Assembly: GCA_963783105.1 (NCBI GenBank)
Contig: CAWAMI010000001.1
Span: 558,001 to 622,000, forward strand
Source: JAVEDQ01 sp963783105
GTDB taxonomy: Bacteria > Actinomycetota > Actinomycetes > Frankiales > Frankiaceae
Length of the DNA: 64,000 nucleotides
Direction: 5' to 3'
Shown: positions 35,294 through 43,842 of the stretch, piece after piece
Numbering within the stretch: position 1 is the first letter of the stretch
Layout of the letters: every line of letters starts with the position of its first letter
Program-made: the position numbers and the translations under genes
The notes under the pieces: generated by a model
Told to the model about the DNA's origin: nothing
Database searches by the model: none
What the model saw: only the letters and a program-made list of their open reading frames with translations

Positions 35294-36697
35294 TCAGCAG
35301 CTCCCGCCGCCGAGCCGGGCAGAGATGTCGTTCTCCACCGCGTCCTGCGCCTTGCGGGCCGCGATGAGCACCGGGTCCCACACCGGCGAGAAGGGCGGGG
35401 CGTAGGAGAGGTCCATGCCGAGGATCTCGGTGACCGTCATGTTGTTCCAGATCGTGGCGGCGAGGACGTCGATCCTCTTGGCGGAGCCGTCCTTGCCGAC
35501 GATCTGGGCGCCCAGCAGACGTCCCGAGCGCCGCTCGGCGATCATTTTCAGCCGGATCGGCTCGGCGCCCGGGTAGTAGCCGGCGCGGGTGGTGGAGTCG
35601 ACGTAGGCGGAGACGTACTCATAGCCCGCCTCCCGGGCCTCCTTCTCCGACAACCCGGTCCGCGCCGCCTCCAGCTCGCAGATCTTGGTGATCGCGGTGC
35701 CGATGACGCCCGGGAATGTGGCGTAGCCGCCGCCGATGTTGATGCCGCAGACCCGTCCCTGCTTGTTCGCGTGGGTGCCGAGAGCGACGACCTTGTGGGC
35801 GCCGGAGAGTCGGTGCATCGACTCGACGCAGTCGCCGGCCGCCCAGACCCCGGGCACCTTGGTGCGCATCCGCTGGTCCACCGCGATGCCGCCGCTCTCG
35901 CCGAGCGGGACCCCCGCCGCCTTCGCCAGCGCGACGTTGGGACGCACCCCGAGCCCGAGGACGACGAGATCGGCCGACAGGGTCCGGCCGCTGGCCAGGT
36001 GCACCGCGCAGGCCCGGCCGTCGCCGTCGGTCTCGATGCGAGCCGCCCCGTCGCCCAGGATCAGGTCGATGCCCAGGCCCCGGACGGCGTCCGCGAGGTA
36101 GTGGCCGACGTCCGGGTCGAAGGTGCCGATCGGCGTCTCGGACAGGTCGCAGACCGTCACCCCGAAGCCGCGGCTCTTGGCCGCCTCCGCGATCTCGAGG
36201 CCGATGTAGCCGCCGCCCACGACCACGACGTCCTGGACGTTGCCGGAGTCCAGCTCCGCGCGCAGGGCCTCGCCGTCGTCCAGCGTCTGCACCCCGTAGA
36301 CGCCGTCGGCGTCCATGCCGTCGATGGGTGGCCGCATCGGCACGCTGCCCGTCGCGATCAGCAGCTGGTCGAACGGCTCGTCGTGGGTCCGACCCCGGTC
36401 CAGGTCGCGCACCCGGACCGTCCGGCGCTCGAGGTCGAGCGACTCGACCTCGCTGCGGATCCGCACGTCGATGTCCTGCTTGTTGCGGAACTCCTCCGGC
36501 GTGCGGGTGATGAGATCCGCCTTCTTCTCGACGTCCTCGCCGATCCAGTAGGGGATGCCGCAGGCCGAGTAGGAGGTGTTGCGGCCCCGCTCGAAGGCGA
36601 CGATGGACAGATCGTCCGGGCCGCGCCGTCGCCGGGCCTGCGAGGCGGCGCTCATACCCGCGGCGTCTCCGCCGATGACGACCAGGCGCTCGGACAT
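35294..36697 (-). CDS. CoA-disulfide-reductase/NADH-oxidase-like flavoprotein
   Basis: A 467-residue FAD- and NAD(P)H-dependent disulfide-oxidoreductase-family protein. FAD-binding VVIGGDAAGMSAASQARR (residues 6-23), a single redox Cys C46 in SYSACGIPYWIG (the SFxxC-type motif of CoA-disulfide reductases and NADH oxidases), NAD(P)-binding VVVGGGYIGLEIAEAA, second FAD motif VWAAGDCVES, and the dimerisation domain with GYYPGAEPIRLKM. It would reduce a low-molecular-weight disulfide, a persulfide or O2. The last residues, GGGSC, add an unusual C-terminal Cys. It lies 80 bases upstream of fba on the same strand. Confidence 0.88.
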   Translation of the reverse strand: MSERLVVIGGDAAGMSAASQARRRRGPDDLSIVAFERGRNTSYSACGIPYWIGEDVEKKADLITRTPEEFRNKQDIDVRIRSEVESLDLERRTVRVRDLDRGRTHDEPFDQLLIATGSVPMRPPIDGMDADGVYGVQTLDDGEALRAELDSGNVQDVVVVGGGYIGLEIAEAAKSRGFGVTVCDLSETPIGTFDPDVGHYLADAVRGLGIDLILGDGAARIETDGDGRACAVHLASGRTLSADLVVLGLGVRPNVALAKAAGVPLGESGGIAVDQRMRTKVPGVWAAGDCVESMHRLSGAHKVVALGTHANKQGRVCGINIGGGYATFPGVIGTAITKICELEAARTGLSEKEAREAGYEYVSAYVDSTTRAGYYPGAEPIRLKMIAERRSGRLLGAQIVGKDGSAKRIDVLAATIWNNMTVTEILGMDLSYAPPFSPVWDPVLIAARKAQDAVENDISARLGGGSC

Positions 36698-36747
36698 GAC
36701 CGAACGGTAGCCGCACGGAAGCGCACGCGCGCACCTACGCTGGGTCG

Positions 36748-37440
36748 GTGCACTTACCGAGCTGGATCGAACCCGCGCACCTGATCAGCACCTACGGGAC
36801 GATCGGCATCATCCTGATCATCTTCGCGGAGACAGGGCTGCTGATCGGTTTCTTCCTTCCGGGCGACTCCCTGCTCGTGCTCGCCGGCGCGTACTGCGCG
36901 ACCGACGCGGCGAGCGGTGATCCGCACCTGAACCTGGTCTCGGTGTTGATCGGTGCGTCCGCCGCGGCGCTGGCCGGTGCGCAGACGGGTTACGTCATCG
37001 GCCGGGCCGGGGGGCCGGTGCTGTTCGACCGCCCGAAGTCCCGCGTCTTCAACCCCAAGAACGTGGAGAAGGCGCACGAGGTGCTGCACCGCTACGGCGA
37101 GGGCAAGGCGATCGTCCTCGCCCGCTTCATCCCGATCGTGCGGACCTTCATGAACCCGGTCTGCGGCGCCGCGAAGGTGCCGGCACAGGTCTTCTCGCTC
37201 TGGAACGTCGTCGGCGGCCTGCTGTGGGTGAACAGCGTGACGCTGATCGGCTACTTCGTCGGCAAGTCGATCAAGATCGATCGCTACGTCATCCCCGGCA
37301 CGATCGTGATCGTGCTGCTCTCGGTCGTCCCGATCGCCCTGGAGGCACGTAAGGTGCGCCGGCGCCGGGCGGCCGAAGAGGCCGCGCCGGAGCAGAGCGA
37401 GGCGGGGGAGCCGGCCGCGGTGCCGGCCGAGGGCGAGTAA
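36748..37440 (+). CDS. DedA-family membrane protein
   Basis: A 230-residue polytopic protein of the DedA/SNARE-associated superfamily, implicated in lipid scrambling and envelope homeostasis. Family features: ETGLLIGFFLPGDSLLVLAG, GYVIGRAGGPVLF, and FIPIVRTFMNPVCGAAKV with the conserved Arg and Pro. About five hydrophobic segments; the acidic Ala/Glu-rich tail (residues ~205-230) is cytoplasmic. GTG at 36748. It is divergent from the flavoprotein gene. Mycobacterial Rv0364 occupies the same place next to fba. Confidence 0.9.
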   Translation: MHLPSWIEPAHLISTYGTIGIILIIFAETGLLIGFFLPGDSLLVLAGAYCATDAASGDPHLNLVSVLIGASAAALAGAQTGYVIGRAGGPVLFDRPKSRVFNPKNVEKAHEVLHRYGEGKAIVLARFIPIVRTFMNPVCGAAKVPAQVFSLWNVVGGLLWVNSVTLIGYFVGKSIKIDRYVIPGTIVIVLLSVVPIALEARKVRRRRAAEEAAPEQSEAGEPAAVPAEGE

Positions 37441-37443
37441 CGC

Positions 37444-37641
37444 TCAGCGCCGCCGGGGGGCGCTCCCGCCGTCGTCGTCCACGGCGTACGGGTCCTCGTA
37501 GTCGTCGAACTCTTCAGCCGTGTCGGACGATGTGCCCGTCCCGAGGTCCTGCCGGAGCCGGTCGAGGTCCATGTCGTGCGACTGGTACTTGAGTTCGCGG
37601 GCGACTTTCGTCTGCTTGGCTTTCGCCCGGCCTCGCCCCAT
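37444..37641 (-). CDS. DUF3073 family protein
   Basis: A 65-residue protein starting MGRGRAKAKQTKVARELKYQ, the diagnostic opening of the actinobacterial DUF3073 family, followed by an acidic tail (EEFDDYEDPYAVDDDGG) and a basic end. The charge-segregated sequence suggests RNA or protein binding; its function is unknown. It converges with dedA, whose stop is three bases away. Confidence 0.9.
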   Translation of the reverse strand: MGRGRAKAKQTKVARELKYQSHDMDLDRLRQDLGTGTSSDTAEEFDDYEDPYAVDDDGGSAPRRR

Positions 37642-37955
37642 GGCGTAACCCCTCGACGGTCTCCACGGGGACCTGCCCCGGTTTCTCAGTCAGTCCTGCT
37701 GGCCACACTACCGCGAGACGCCACGCCTACGCGGCTCGCTGCGATGAGTTGCGGCGAACCCGGCGCGATGTAGCTCACGAAACAGTTCGTGTCTCAGTTG
37801 CTGCTCAGCGGCGTCGGAATCGAGACTAAGGGATGCGGCACCGCGCGGAACAGCAATCCGCCGGGTGAAGTGCCGCCCCGGGGAGATGGCGCGTCCGAGG
37901 CCCGGCTCCGGGTCCGCCGGGTCCCGGCCAGCCGACGCCCCGCCGGGCCCCGCCC

Positions 37956-38015
37956 GGTCACGTCCCCGGTCACGTCCCCGGTCACGTCCCCGGTCACGTC
38001 CCCGGTCACGTCCCC
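37956..38015. repeat. 12-bp tandem repeat, five copies, in a gene-free stretch
   Basis: GGTCACGTCCCC is repeated five times without error. It sits in the 549-bp gap 37642-38190, which I judge non-coding: the frames through it give only low-complexity Arg/Asp/Gly. Apart from this array and the hairpin element at 38051-38117, I see nothing in the gap. Directly after the array is CTCCCACGG, the motif that recurs in the two hairpin elements around the next gene. Confidence 0.9.
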
Positions 38016-38050
38016 TCCCACGGTAGATCACCACGCCCTACTCGATCAGC

Positions 38051-38117
38051 GGTGGGCGGTGAGGTGAGCCCAGGACGGCGGGCGGGACGCGATCCGACGT
38101 CATCTCGCCTCCCACGG
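38051..38117. repeat. Hairpin element A, left of the nuclease-like gene
   Basis: GTGGGCGGTGAGGTGA near the left end pairs with TCATCTCGCCTCCCAC at the right end (13 of 16 positions, about 30-base loop). The right arm, GTCATCTCGCCTCCCACGG (38099-38117), recurs exactly at 39166-39184 on the other side of the gene. It may be a regulatory hairpin, or a mobile or duplicated element. Confidence 0.7.
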
Positions 38118-38190
38118 GAGATCGGAGACGGATGTCCGGGCCTGTGGACGGCGAAACCGCGGCACCGCAACGTCGGCCCACCCTGTCGGC

Positions 38191-39111
38191 GTGGAGCAGC
38201 GACGTCCGATCCCCGCCGGACCGTTCACGTACGCCTACGCGAAGCAAGCCGGGTACACGCCCGTGGCGATCCGCCACCGGTTGGGGACGGGGGAGTGGAT
38301 CCGTCTGCGGCGCCGCGTCCTGGTCTCGCGCGACTGTTGGACGACATCGGAACCAGAAGACCAGCACCTCCTCGTCGCCCAGGCCATCCTGATGGACGCC
38401 CCGGCAGGCGCTGTTCTGAGCCATCGCAGCGCTGCGCTGCTGCACCGGCTGCCGACGCTGGAGGACGAGGTGCCGGACGAGGTGACGCTCACGGCGCCAC
38501 TTCCGCGTTCGACGCGGCCGTTCGTCACCGGGTACGCGCTGCGGCGGGCCGCACTCCCCCGGTCTCACCGCTGCACCGGGGGCGGCATCCCGTCGACGTC
38601 CGTGCCCCGAACGATCATCGACGTACTGCGCGAGAGCTCGATGGAGTCGGGCGTCGCCCTGGTCGACAGCGTGCTCCACACAAAGCGGTCCCGCTTCGAG
38701 GACCTCCGCTCGGTCTACAGCTGGTGCCAGACGTGGCCCGGAAGCCGGATGGCCGGCCGCGCCCTCTACTTCGCCGACGCGCGGGCCGAGTCGCCGCTCG
38801 AGTCCGTCGCTCGCGTCCGGCTGCACCAGGAGGGTTTGCCGCCGCCGCAGCTGCAGGTCCCGTTGAAGGTGGGCCGCTTCACCTACCGCCCCGACTTCCT
38901 GTGGGAGGCGGAGCGGACGATCGGCGAGGCGGACGGGCTGGGCAAGTACACCGATCAGTCCGTCCTGCGGAACGAGAAGCTGCGGGAGGATCGGCTGCGC
39001 GACATGGGCTTCGAGGTCGTGCGCATGACCTGGCGGGAGATCCAGGACGACCCGGCCGAGGTCGCGGATCGGGTGCGGGCAGCGTTCGTTCGTAGTCGTG
39101 CACGCCGATGA
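38191..39111 (+). CDS. AbiEi-like/DUF559-type endonuclease-fold protein
   Basis: A 306-residue two-part protein. The N-terminal ~150 residues resemble the winged-helix module of AbiEi-family antitoxins (PFTYAYAKQAGYTPVAIRHRL, SHRSAALLHRLP, SVPRTIIDVLRE). The C-terminal ~110 residues resemble a Vsr/DUF559 PD-(D/E)XK nuclease: E204 in SPLES, D235 in RPDFLW, E246 in IGEADG and K252, ending in LRDMGFEVVRMTWREI. Such proteins are abundant in actinobacteria, usually as singletons. No AbiEii toxin partner is adjacent, so a toxin-antitoxin role is doubtful. Start GTG 38191 has no strong ribosome-binding site. The gene stands alone between two related hairpin repeats. Confidence 0.7.
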   Translation: MEQRRPIPAGPFTYAYAKQAGYTPVAIRHRLGTGEWIRLRRRVLVSRDCWTTSEPEDQHLLVAQAILMDAPAGAVLSHRSAALLHRLPTLEDEVPDEVTLTAPLPRSTRPFVTGYALRRAALPRSHRCTGGGIPSTSVPRTIIDVLRESSMESGVALVDSVLHTKRSRFEDLRSVYSWCQTWPGSRMAGRALYFADARAESPLESVARVRLHQEGLPPPQLQVPLKVGRFTYRPDFLWEAERTIGEADGLGKYTDQSVLRNEKLREDRLRDMGFEVVRMTWREIQDDPAEVADRVRAAFVRSRARR

Positions 39112-39113
39112 TC

Positions 39114-39184
39114 GGCGGTGGGAGCTGAGGCGAGGTCTGCCGTGGGGGTGAGACCCCGGTTTCAGGTCATCTCGCCTCCCACGG
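39114..39184. repeat. Hairpin element B, right of the nuclease-like gene
   Basis: GTGGGAG-(bulge)-GGCGAG (39118-39134) pairs with CTCGCCTCCCAC (39171-39182). A nested stem GGTCT...AGACC lies inside. The right arm is the exact 19-bp copy of element A. The position just after the nuclease-like gene (stop 39111) and before the convergent dehydrogenase gene suits a bidirectional terminator. Confidence 0.75.
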
Positions 39185-39246
39185 CTGATCCCGCGAGCTG
39201 ATCCCGCGAGGCCGGCGCGCCACGGTCGGAAGCCCCCTCCGCCCGC

Positions 39247-40341
39247 TCAACCGCTCGGCAGGTACAGCCCCCGGAGCCGTCCCACCTCGGCGATGCGCTG
39301 CTCGGCCAGGCGCTCCGCCGCCGTCTCCGGCAGGACGTCCTCCGCCTGCGCCCGCCGCAGCACGGCCAGGGTGGTGTCGAAGATGCGGGCCGCGTGCCGG
39401 CGGGCCCGGCCCTCGTTGAAACCGTGCGCCTCGTCCGCCACCTGGATGACGCCGCCCGCGTTGACGACGAAGTCCGGCACGTAGAGCACCCCGGCCGTCG
39501 CGAGCGCGTCGGCGGCCTTCGGCGTCGCCAGCTGGTTGTTCGCCCCGCCGCAGACCACCCGCGCGGCCAGGGAGTCGGCGCCGGCCTCGGTCAGGACGCC
39601 GCCGAGCGCGTTGGGGGAGAAGACGTCCACCTCGGCGCGGAGCAGGTCCTCCGGCGAGGTGAACGCGACGCCGGGGTGCTCGGTGGCGACCGAGGCGATC
39701 GCTGTCTCCGAGACGTCCGCCGCGAGCACCGTCGCCCCGTCCGCGACCAGGTGACCGATGAGCCGCCGCCCGACCTTGCCGACCCCACTGACCGCCACCC
39801 GTCGGCCGCGGAGGGTGGGCTCGCCCCAACAGTGCTGCGCCGCCGCCCGCATGCCCTGGAAGACGCCGAAGGCGGTGAGCACGCCGCTGTCCCCGGCACC
39901 GCCGTCCTCGGGTGAGCGGCCCGTGACGAAGCGGCACTCCCGCGCGATGACGTCCATATCGGTGACGTAGGTCCCGACGTCGCACGCCGTGACGTAGCGA
40001 CCGCCGAGCGAGGACAGGAACCGGCCGTAGGCGCGTAGCAGCGGCTCCGTCTTCTCCGTCGCCGGGTCTCCCAGGATGACGGCCTTGCCGCCGCCGTGGT
40101 CGAGCCCGGCGCAGGCGTTCTTGTACGTCATCGCGCGCGACAGGCGCAGGACGTCGAAAAGGGCGTCGTCCTCGCTGTCGTAGGGCCGGAACCGGGTGCC
40201 GCCGAGCGCCGGACCGAGCGCCGTCGAGTGGATCGCCACGATCGCCCGCAACCCGGAGGCCGGGTCGGAGCAGAACACGACCTGCTCGTGGGCGCCGAAA
40301 CCGGACTCGTGCAGCCCGGCGCTGCTGGAGAACACACCCAT
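39247..40341 (-). CDS. Branched-chain amino-acid dehydrogenase (valine/leucine dehydrogenase type)
   Basis: A 364-residue NAD-dependent dehydrogenase of the Glu/Leu/Phe/Val family, deaminating a branched-chain or aromatic amino acid to the 2-oxo acid. Active-site segments: GPALGGTRF (44-52), MTYKNACAGLDHGGGKAVI with catalytic K86, TACDVGTYVTDM, Rossmann VAVSGVGKVGRRL, and CGGANNQL. I chose ATG 40341 (MGVFSSSAGL, GAAGGGA upstream) over the ATG at 40392. Its neighbourhood, followed by an unknown gene and bldC, matches Streptomyces vdh (SCO4089) to bldC. It may feed branched-chain acyl-CoA starters. Confidence 0.9.
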   Translation of the reverse strand: MGVFSSSAGLHESGFGAHEQVVFCSDPASGLRAIVAIHSTALGPALGGTRFRPYDSEDDALFDVLRLSRAMTYKNACAGLDHGGGKAVILGDPATEKTEPLLRAYGRFLSSLGGRYVTACDVGTYVTDMDVIARECRFVTGRSPEDGGAGDSGVLTAFGVFQGMRAAAQHCWGEPTLRGRRVAVSGVGKVGRRLIGHLVADGATVLAADVSETAIASVATEHPGVAFTSPEDLLRAEVDVFSPNALGGVLTEAGADSLAARVVCGGANNQLATPKAADALATAGVLYVPDFVVNAGGVIQVADEAHGFNEGRARRHAARIFDTTLAVLRRAQAEDVLPETAAERLAEQRIAEVGRLRGLYLPSG

Positions 40342-40444
40342 GTCGGTCCCTTCGCCAGGTCGCCCGGCACGCGCCGTGGTGGGTACCGACATGATCTCTC
40401 CTCGGGGGCGTTGCCGCGAGCCGCGGAAGTGGCACCATCGGCGA

Positions 40445-41278
40445 GTGTCCGCGTCCCTCGGCAGCCCCGCCGCCTACCTGCGGATCTTCGAACCGCTCGT
40501 GGCGTTCCCGGACGAGCAGCGGGAGGCCTACGGCCGGCTGCGCTCCGAGGGCGCCGGCGCGGTCGCCGAGCGGCGCGAGGCGGAGCAGGCCGAGCGGGCG
40601 GCGGCGGTCCTGGCGGCGGTGCGGCCCGCGCTCGACCTGCCCGAGGGCCCGGTCCTTCTCGAGCAGGTCGACGGGCTCACCTACGTCTGCCCGCTCTCGA
40701 CCCGGCTGCGCGCGCTCGTCGCCGTCGGCGAGTTCCGGGACAGCCTCGCGCGGCCGATCGCCGACGCCTTCCTGCCGGCCACCCTGGCCGACGAAGCCGA
40801 GTCCGAGTTGGACCAGCTCCGCCGGAAGAATCCCGACCTGAAGATGCACGTGGTGAGCTGCACCTACCTGGTCCCGCTGCCGTGGTTCGTGGCCTTCGAC
40901 CCGTCGGACCGCGTCCTGCTCACCGGCTCCGGCCCTCGCTCCCTTCGCTACGTCACCGCGATGAGCGGGGCCCGCCGGCGCGTCGCCCGCGCGCTGTCGG
41001 TGTTGCGACGCCGGCTGCCTGAGGCGCCCACGGTGGCGGGGCTCGAGCAGCTCGGCCGCTGGCTCGAGGAGTTCCACCCGCACTCCCGGGTCGAGCTCGA
41101 CTACGCCGGGCTCGTCGACCTGCTCGACGACGACGCCCTGCGCGAGGACACCTCCGTGGAGGACCTGGCCGGTGCGCTGGCCGCCCTCGCGGACGAGCGT
41201 CCCGACGACGCGATGGTCGGCTACGAACGCGTCCTGGCGCGTTGGCGGCCGCTGCAGTCGCTCGAGACCGCGAGCTGA
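40445..41278 (+). CDS. Conserved hypothetical protein between vdh-type gene and bldC
   Basis: A 277-residue soluble protein with no signal peptide. The N-terminal half carries long charged helices (GAVAERREAEQAERAAAVLA). The centre has hydrophobic strands (LTYVCPLSTRLRALVAVGEF, SCTYLVPLPWFVAFDPSDRVLL). The C-terminal half is helical and acidic. I recognise no catalytic motif. Start GTG 40445 is divergent from the dehydrogenase gene. The same position in Streptomyces (SCO4090) is occupied by an uncharacterised gene, so this is probably its counterpart (inference from gene order). Confidence 0.7.
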   Translation: MSASLGSPAAYLRIFEPLVAFPDEQREAYGRLRSEGAGAVAERREAEQAERAAAVLAAVRPALDLPEGPVLLEQVDGLTYVCPLSTRLRALVAVGEFRDSLARPIADAFLPATLADEAESELDQLRRKNPDLKMHVVSCTYLVPLPWFVAFDPSDRVLLTGSGPRSLRYVTAMSGARRRVARALSVLRRRLPEAPTVAGLEQLGRWLEEFHPHSRVELDYAGLVDLLDDDALREDTSVEDLAGALAALADERPDDAMVGYERVLARWRPLQSLETAS

Positions 41279-41453
41279 CCGTAGTTCGGCGGGCTCATGA
41301 TCGAACCGACCGGAGAGCATGACGACGGACACACAACCGGGACTAGTGCGGATGATCCGATAAGGCCATTTCGGACAGAGCGGGACAAGGGCACGATCTG
41401 GTAGAGGACGCTAGCAATCCCAGCTTGCTGGCCAAGTCCGAAGGGATCGCACC

Positions 41454-41660
41454 ATGACATCACGTACGCCCGAGAGCGAGCCGCTGCTCACCCCCGCCGA
41501 GGTCGCCACCATGTTCCGGGTGGACCCGAAGACGGTCACCCGCTGGGCGAAGTCCGGCAAGCTGACGTCGATCCGCACCCTCGGCGGTCACCGCCGGTAC
41601 CGCGAGACCGAGGTCCGTGCGCTGCTCGCCGGCATCCCGGCGCCGCGCGACCAGGACTGA
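41454..41660 (+). CDS. bldC: BldC developmental regulator
   Basis: A 68-residue DNA-binding protein related to the MerR winged helix. LLTPAEVATMFRVDPKTVTRWAKSGKLTSIRTLGGHRRYRETEVRALL is nearly identical to Streptomyces BldC, which binds direct repeats cooperatively and delays entry into development. ATG 41454 follows AAGGGA. It is transcribed alone and ends ~170 bases before a strong terminator. Confidence 0.95.
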   Translation: MTSRTPESEPLLTPAEVATMFRVDPKTVTRWAKSGKLTSIRTLGGHRRYRETEVRALLAGIPAPRDQD

Positions 41661-41832
41661 GCGAGGTACCGGGCACCACAAGCTGAGATCGCGCGGTCGA
41701 CCCCCGGGTCGACCGCGCCTTGGTCTGCCCCGGCCTCCTCCGTGGGAGGCGGGCGTGCACCCGAGACCAGCCCGATCCCCTGGGCTCGGCGCACTACTGC
41801 ACGCCATGAGGCGCGTGACACAGGACGACGAA

Positions 41833-41872
41833 GGGGCTGGACCCACCGGACGAATCCGGCGGGTCCAGCCCC
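41833..41872. terminator. Strong bidirectional terminator between bldC and the MFS gene
   Basis: GGGGCTGGACCC (41833-41844) pairs perfectly with GGGTCCAGCCCC (41861-41872). An inner CCGG/CCGG pair extends the stem, and the flanks read AA...TT. It lies between convergent genes and ends 20 bases before the MFS stop. Confidence 0.85.
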
Positions 41873-41891
41873 TTCCTGTGTGCCGCGGAGG

Positions 41892-43682
41892 TCAGGCCTG
41901 ACCGGACGCCTGACCGGCTGCCGGCCCGGTCGCGGGGCCGGTGCCCTGGCCCGACAGGCGGGCGAGTTCCGCCTGCACCATCTGCTCGTGCTCCGCCTCG
42001 TCCCGGCGGGCCTGCTTCGGGCTCCACCGTCCGCGCAGCAGCAGGGCGAGCGGGATGAACAGCAGCTGACCGGCGAAGGTCACCCACCACCAGATCTGCC
42101 ACTGACCCGGGTTGTCCTTCTGGGCCTGCTGGACGTCCTTGCCGTTCGCGGCGAGGAACTCGAGGTCATCCGGCGGGATCGGCTGCGCGGTCAGCTGCAG
42201 CAGCCGCCCGAGGGCTGCCCCGTTGTCGGGGGCCAGGCCGGCCGCCACGATCTCCTGCTGGGCGGTGGCCAGCGCGGTCTGGTCCGGCGCCGAGGGGTTC
42301 TGCTGCAGCGTCGCCAGCGTGGCGTCGTCGATGGCGGACAGCGTGGCCACCTGTTCGGGATACTGCGCCTGGATCTCCAGTGCCCGCGGTCCCTTGTCGA
42401 CCAGGGTCGACGTCGCCGGCACGACGACCGGCAGCAGCGCGAACGCCACCGTGACCGTCGCCCGGATGATCCAGCCCCAGATGGCCAGGCCGGTGGCGGT
42501 CGCCGCCGGGTTGTGGTGCTCGACCGTCTCGGTGTAGGCGGCCATCCAGGCCACGTAGGCGATGCCGCCGCCGGTCGCGATCAGGATGATGTAGAACGCG
42601 AACGTGTAGTAGCTCGTGTCCGGCTTCGTCGCCGCCAGCGCGAACAGCGCGGTGCCGACGGCACCGACGGAGGCCCCGATGATCATGAGCGGCTTGCGCA
42701 CCCGGATCTTGTCGGAGAGCACGCCGCACGCGACGAGCGCGATCGCGTTGGAGACCCAGTACCAGTTCAACAGACCGTTGGCGCGCTGCTCGGTGTAGTT
42801 GAAGACCGTCACGTAGTAGACGACGAAGAAAGCGACGGCCATGTAGTAGAGCAGCAGGAAGAGGCTGATCCCGAGGGCCGGGCCGACGACGTCGAGGCGC
42901 AGCATCTGCCGCCAGGAGCCCTTCAGCGCCTCCTCCGGGTCCAGCCCGGCGGCGCGCGCCTCGATCAGCGCGCGGTCCCGCAGGCTCACCATCAGCTGGT
43001 CGCGGAGTCTCGGCGAGAGCTCCCGCAGGCCGATGAAGGCGATGACGAACACGACCAGGCCGGCGATGCCGCAGACGTGGAACTGGAAGCGCCAGTTGCT
43101 GTGGCTGTTCAGCGTGTTGCTGGACACCACGGTCACCACGAGGCTGCCGAGCACCGGGCCGAGGGTCCAGAAGCCCATCGCGACGCCTCGACCGACCTGC
43201 GGCGAGAAGTCGCGGATCAGCGCCGGCGTCGCCACCAGCACCACGCCCTCGACGAAGCTGACGATGGCGAACAGCAGCATGTAGATGCCCTTGCTGCCCG
43301 CGTTCGGGAGTCCGAACAGGATCAGCGCGCCGGTGATGAGCAGGCCGTACACGACGAGGTTGGCGCGGCCCCACCGGTCGGCCAGTCCCGCCAGCAGCGA
43401 CGCGAAGGCACCCACCGCGTTCCCGACCACGAGGATGAAGACGAAGTAGGTGAAGCTCATGTCGAAGTCGCGGATGATCGTCGTCGCGACCGCACTCTGC
43501 ACGTAGAGCTCGTAGTACAGGATCACCGTCGCCAGGACGGTGATGCCGAGGTACAGGGTGCGCGGCCCGTTGTCGGGATAGTGCGAGAGCTGGCGGTTCC
43601 ACAGGCCGCCCCCGGGTGATCCGGTGGCGCGGGATGGTTCGTCCGGTCGGCCGCCCGGAGGGTCGACGCGTGAGGTGGTCAA
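41892..43682 (-). CDS. MFS transporter with a large extracytoplasmic insertion
   Basis: A 596-residue major facilitator carrier. Twelve hydrophobic segments are visible, with the loop motif GLADRWGRANLVVYG after TM2 and a related GVLSDKIRVRKPLM in the second half. Between the last two helices is a ~130-residue soluble, mostly helical insertion (LVDKGPRALEIQAQYPEQ to QAQKDNPGQWQ), predicted outside. The C-terminal cytoplasmic tail has the repeats GTGPATGPAAGQASGQA. The N-terminus is a Pro/Gly-rich ~40-residue leader. Substrate unknown. The gene is divergent from an HSL-type esterase, with a palindromic site between them. Confidence 0.85.
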   Translation of the reverse strand: MTTSRVDPPGGRPDEPSRATGSPGGGLWNRQLSHYPDNGPRTLYLGITVLATVILYYELYVQSAVATTIIRDFDMSFTYFVFILVVGNAVGAFASLLAGLADRWGRANLVVYGLLITGALILFGLPNAGSKGIYMLLFAIVSFVEGVVLVATPALIRDFSPQVGRGVAMGFWTLGPVLGSLVVTVVSSNTLNSHSNWRFQFHVCGIAGLVVFVIAFIGLRELSPRLRDQLMVSLRDRALIEARAAGLDPEEALKGSWRQMLRLDVVGPALGISLFLLLYYMAVAFFVVYYVTVFNYTEQRANGLLNWYWVSNAIALVACGVLSDKIRVRKPLMIIGASVGAVGTALFALAATKPDTSYYTFAFYIILIATGGGIAYVAWMAAYTETVEHHNPAATATGLAIWGWIIRATVTVAFALLPVVVPATSTLVDKGPRALEIQAQYPEQVATLSAIDDATLATLQQNPSAPDQTALATAQQEIVAAGLAPDNGAALGRLLQLTAQPIPPDDLEFLAANGKDVQQAQKDNPGQWQIWWWVTFAGQLLFIPLALLLRGRWSPKQARRDEAEHEQMVQAELARLSGQGTGPATGPAAGQASGQA

Positions 43683-43788
43683 GAGGTCTCCTCGTTTCGT
43701 GGCCGCGGCTGCTCTGGGACAGCCCGACCTGCCTGCCCGCAGTGATACAGCTCATACCTACGGGCCACAGGAGAGGATAGGGCTGCGT

Positions 43789-43803
43789 GTGCACCCTGTG
43801 CAC
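43789..43803. promoter_or_regulatory. GTGCAC-CCT-GTGCAC operator candidate
   Basis: Two GTGCAC hexamers, each self-complementary, are separated by three bases, 106 bases upstream of the MFS gene and 40 bases upstream of the esterase gene. A shared regulator is possible; none is encoded nearby. Confidence 0.3.
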
Positions 43804-43842
43804 GCACTGCGGACCGGCGGTCTGCGGAAGAGGAGGACATCC

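Noticed and set aside
37956..38015. Possible CRISPR array
   Set aside because: Units are 12 bp, directly adjacent and have no spacers, and no cas genes are present in the window.
37708..38034. Minus-strand frame with RGRD repeats in the gap after DUF3073
   Set aside because: The protein repeat is only the translation of the 12-bp DNA array, and the start region is unsupported. Treated as a non-coding repeat.
38191..39111. AbiE-type type IV toxin-antitoxin system
   Set aside because: Only the antitoxin-like winged helix is present and it is fused to a nuclease fold. No nucleotidyltransferase toxin (AbiEii) gene is adjacent.
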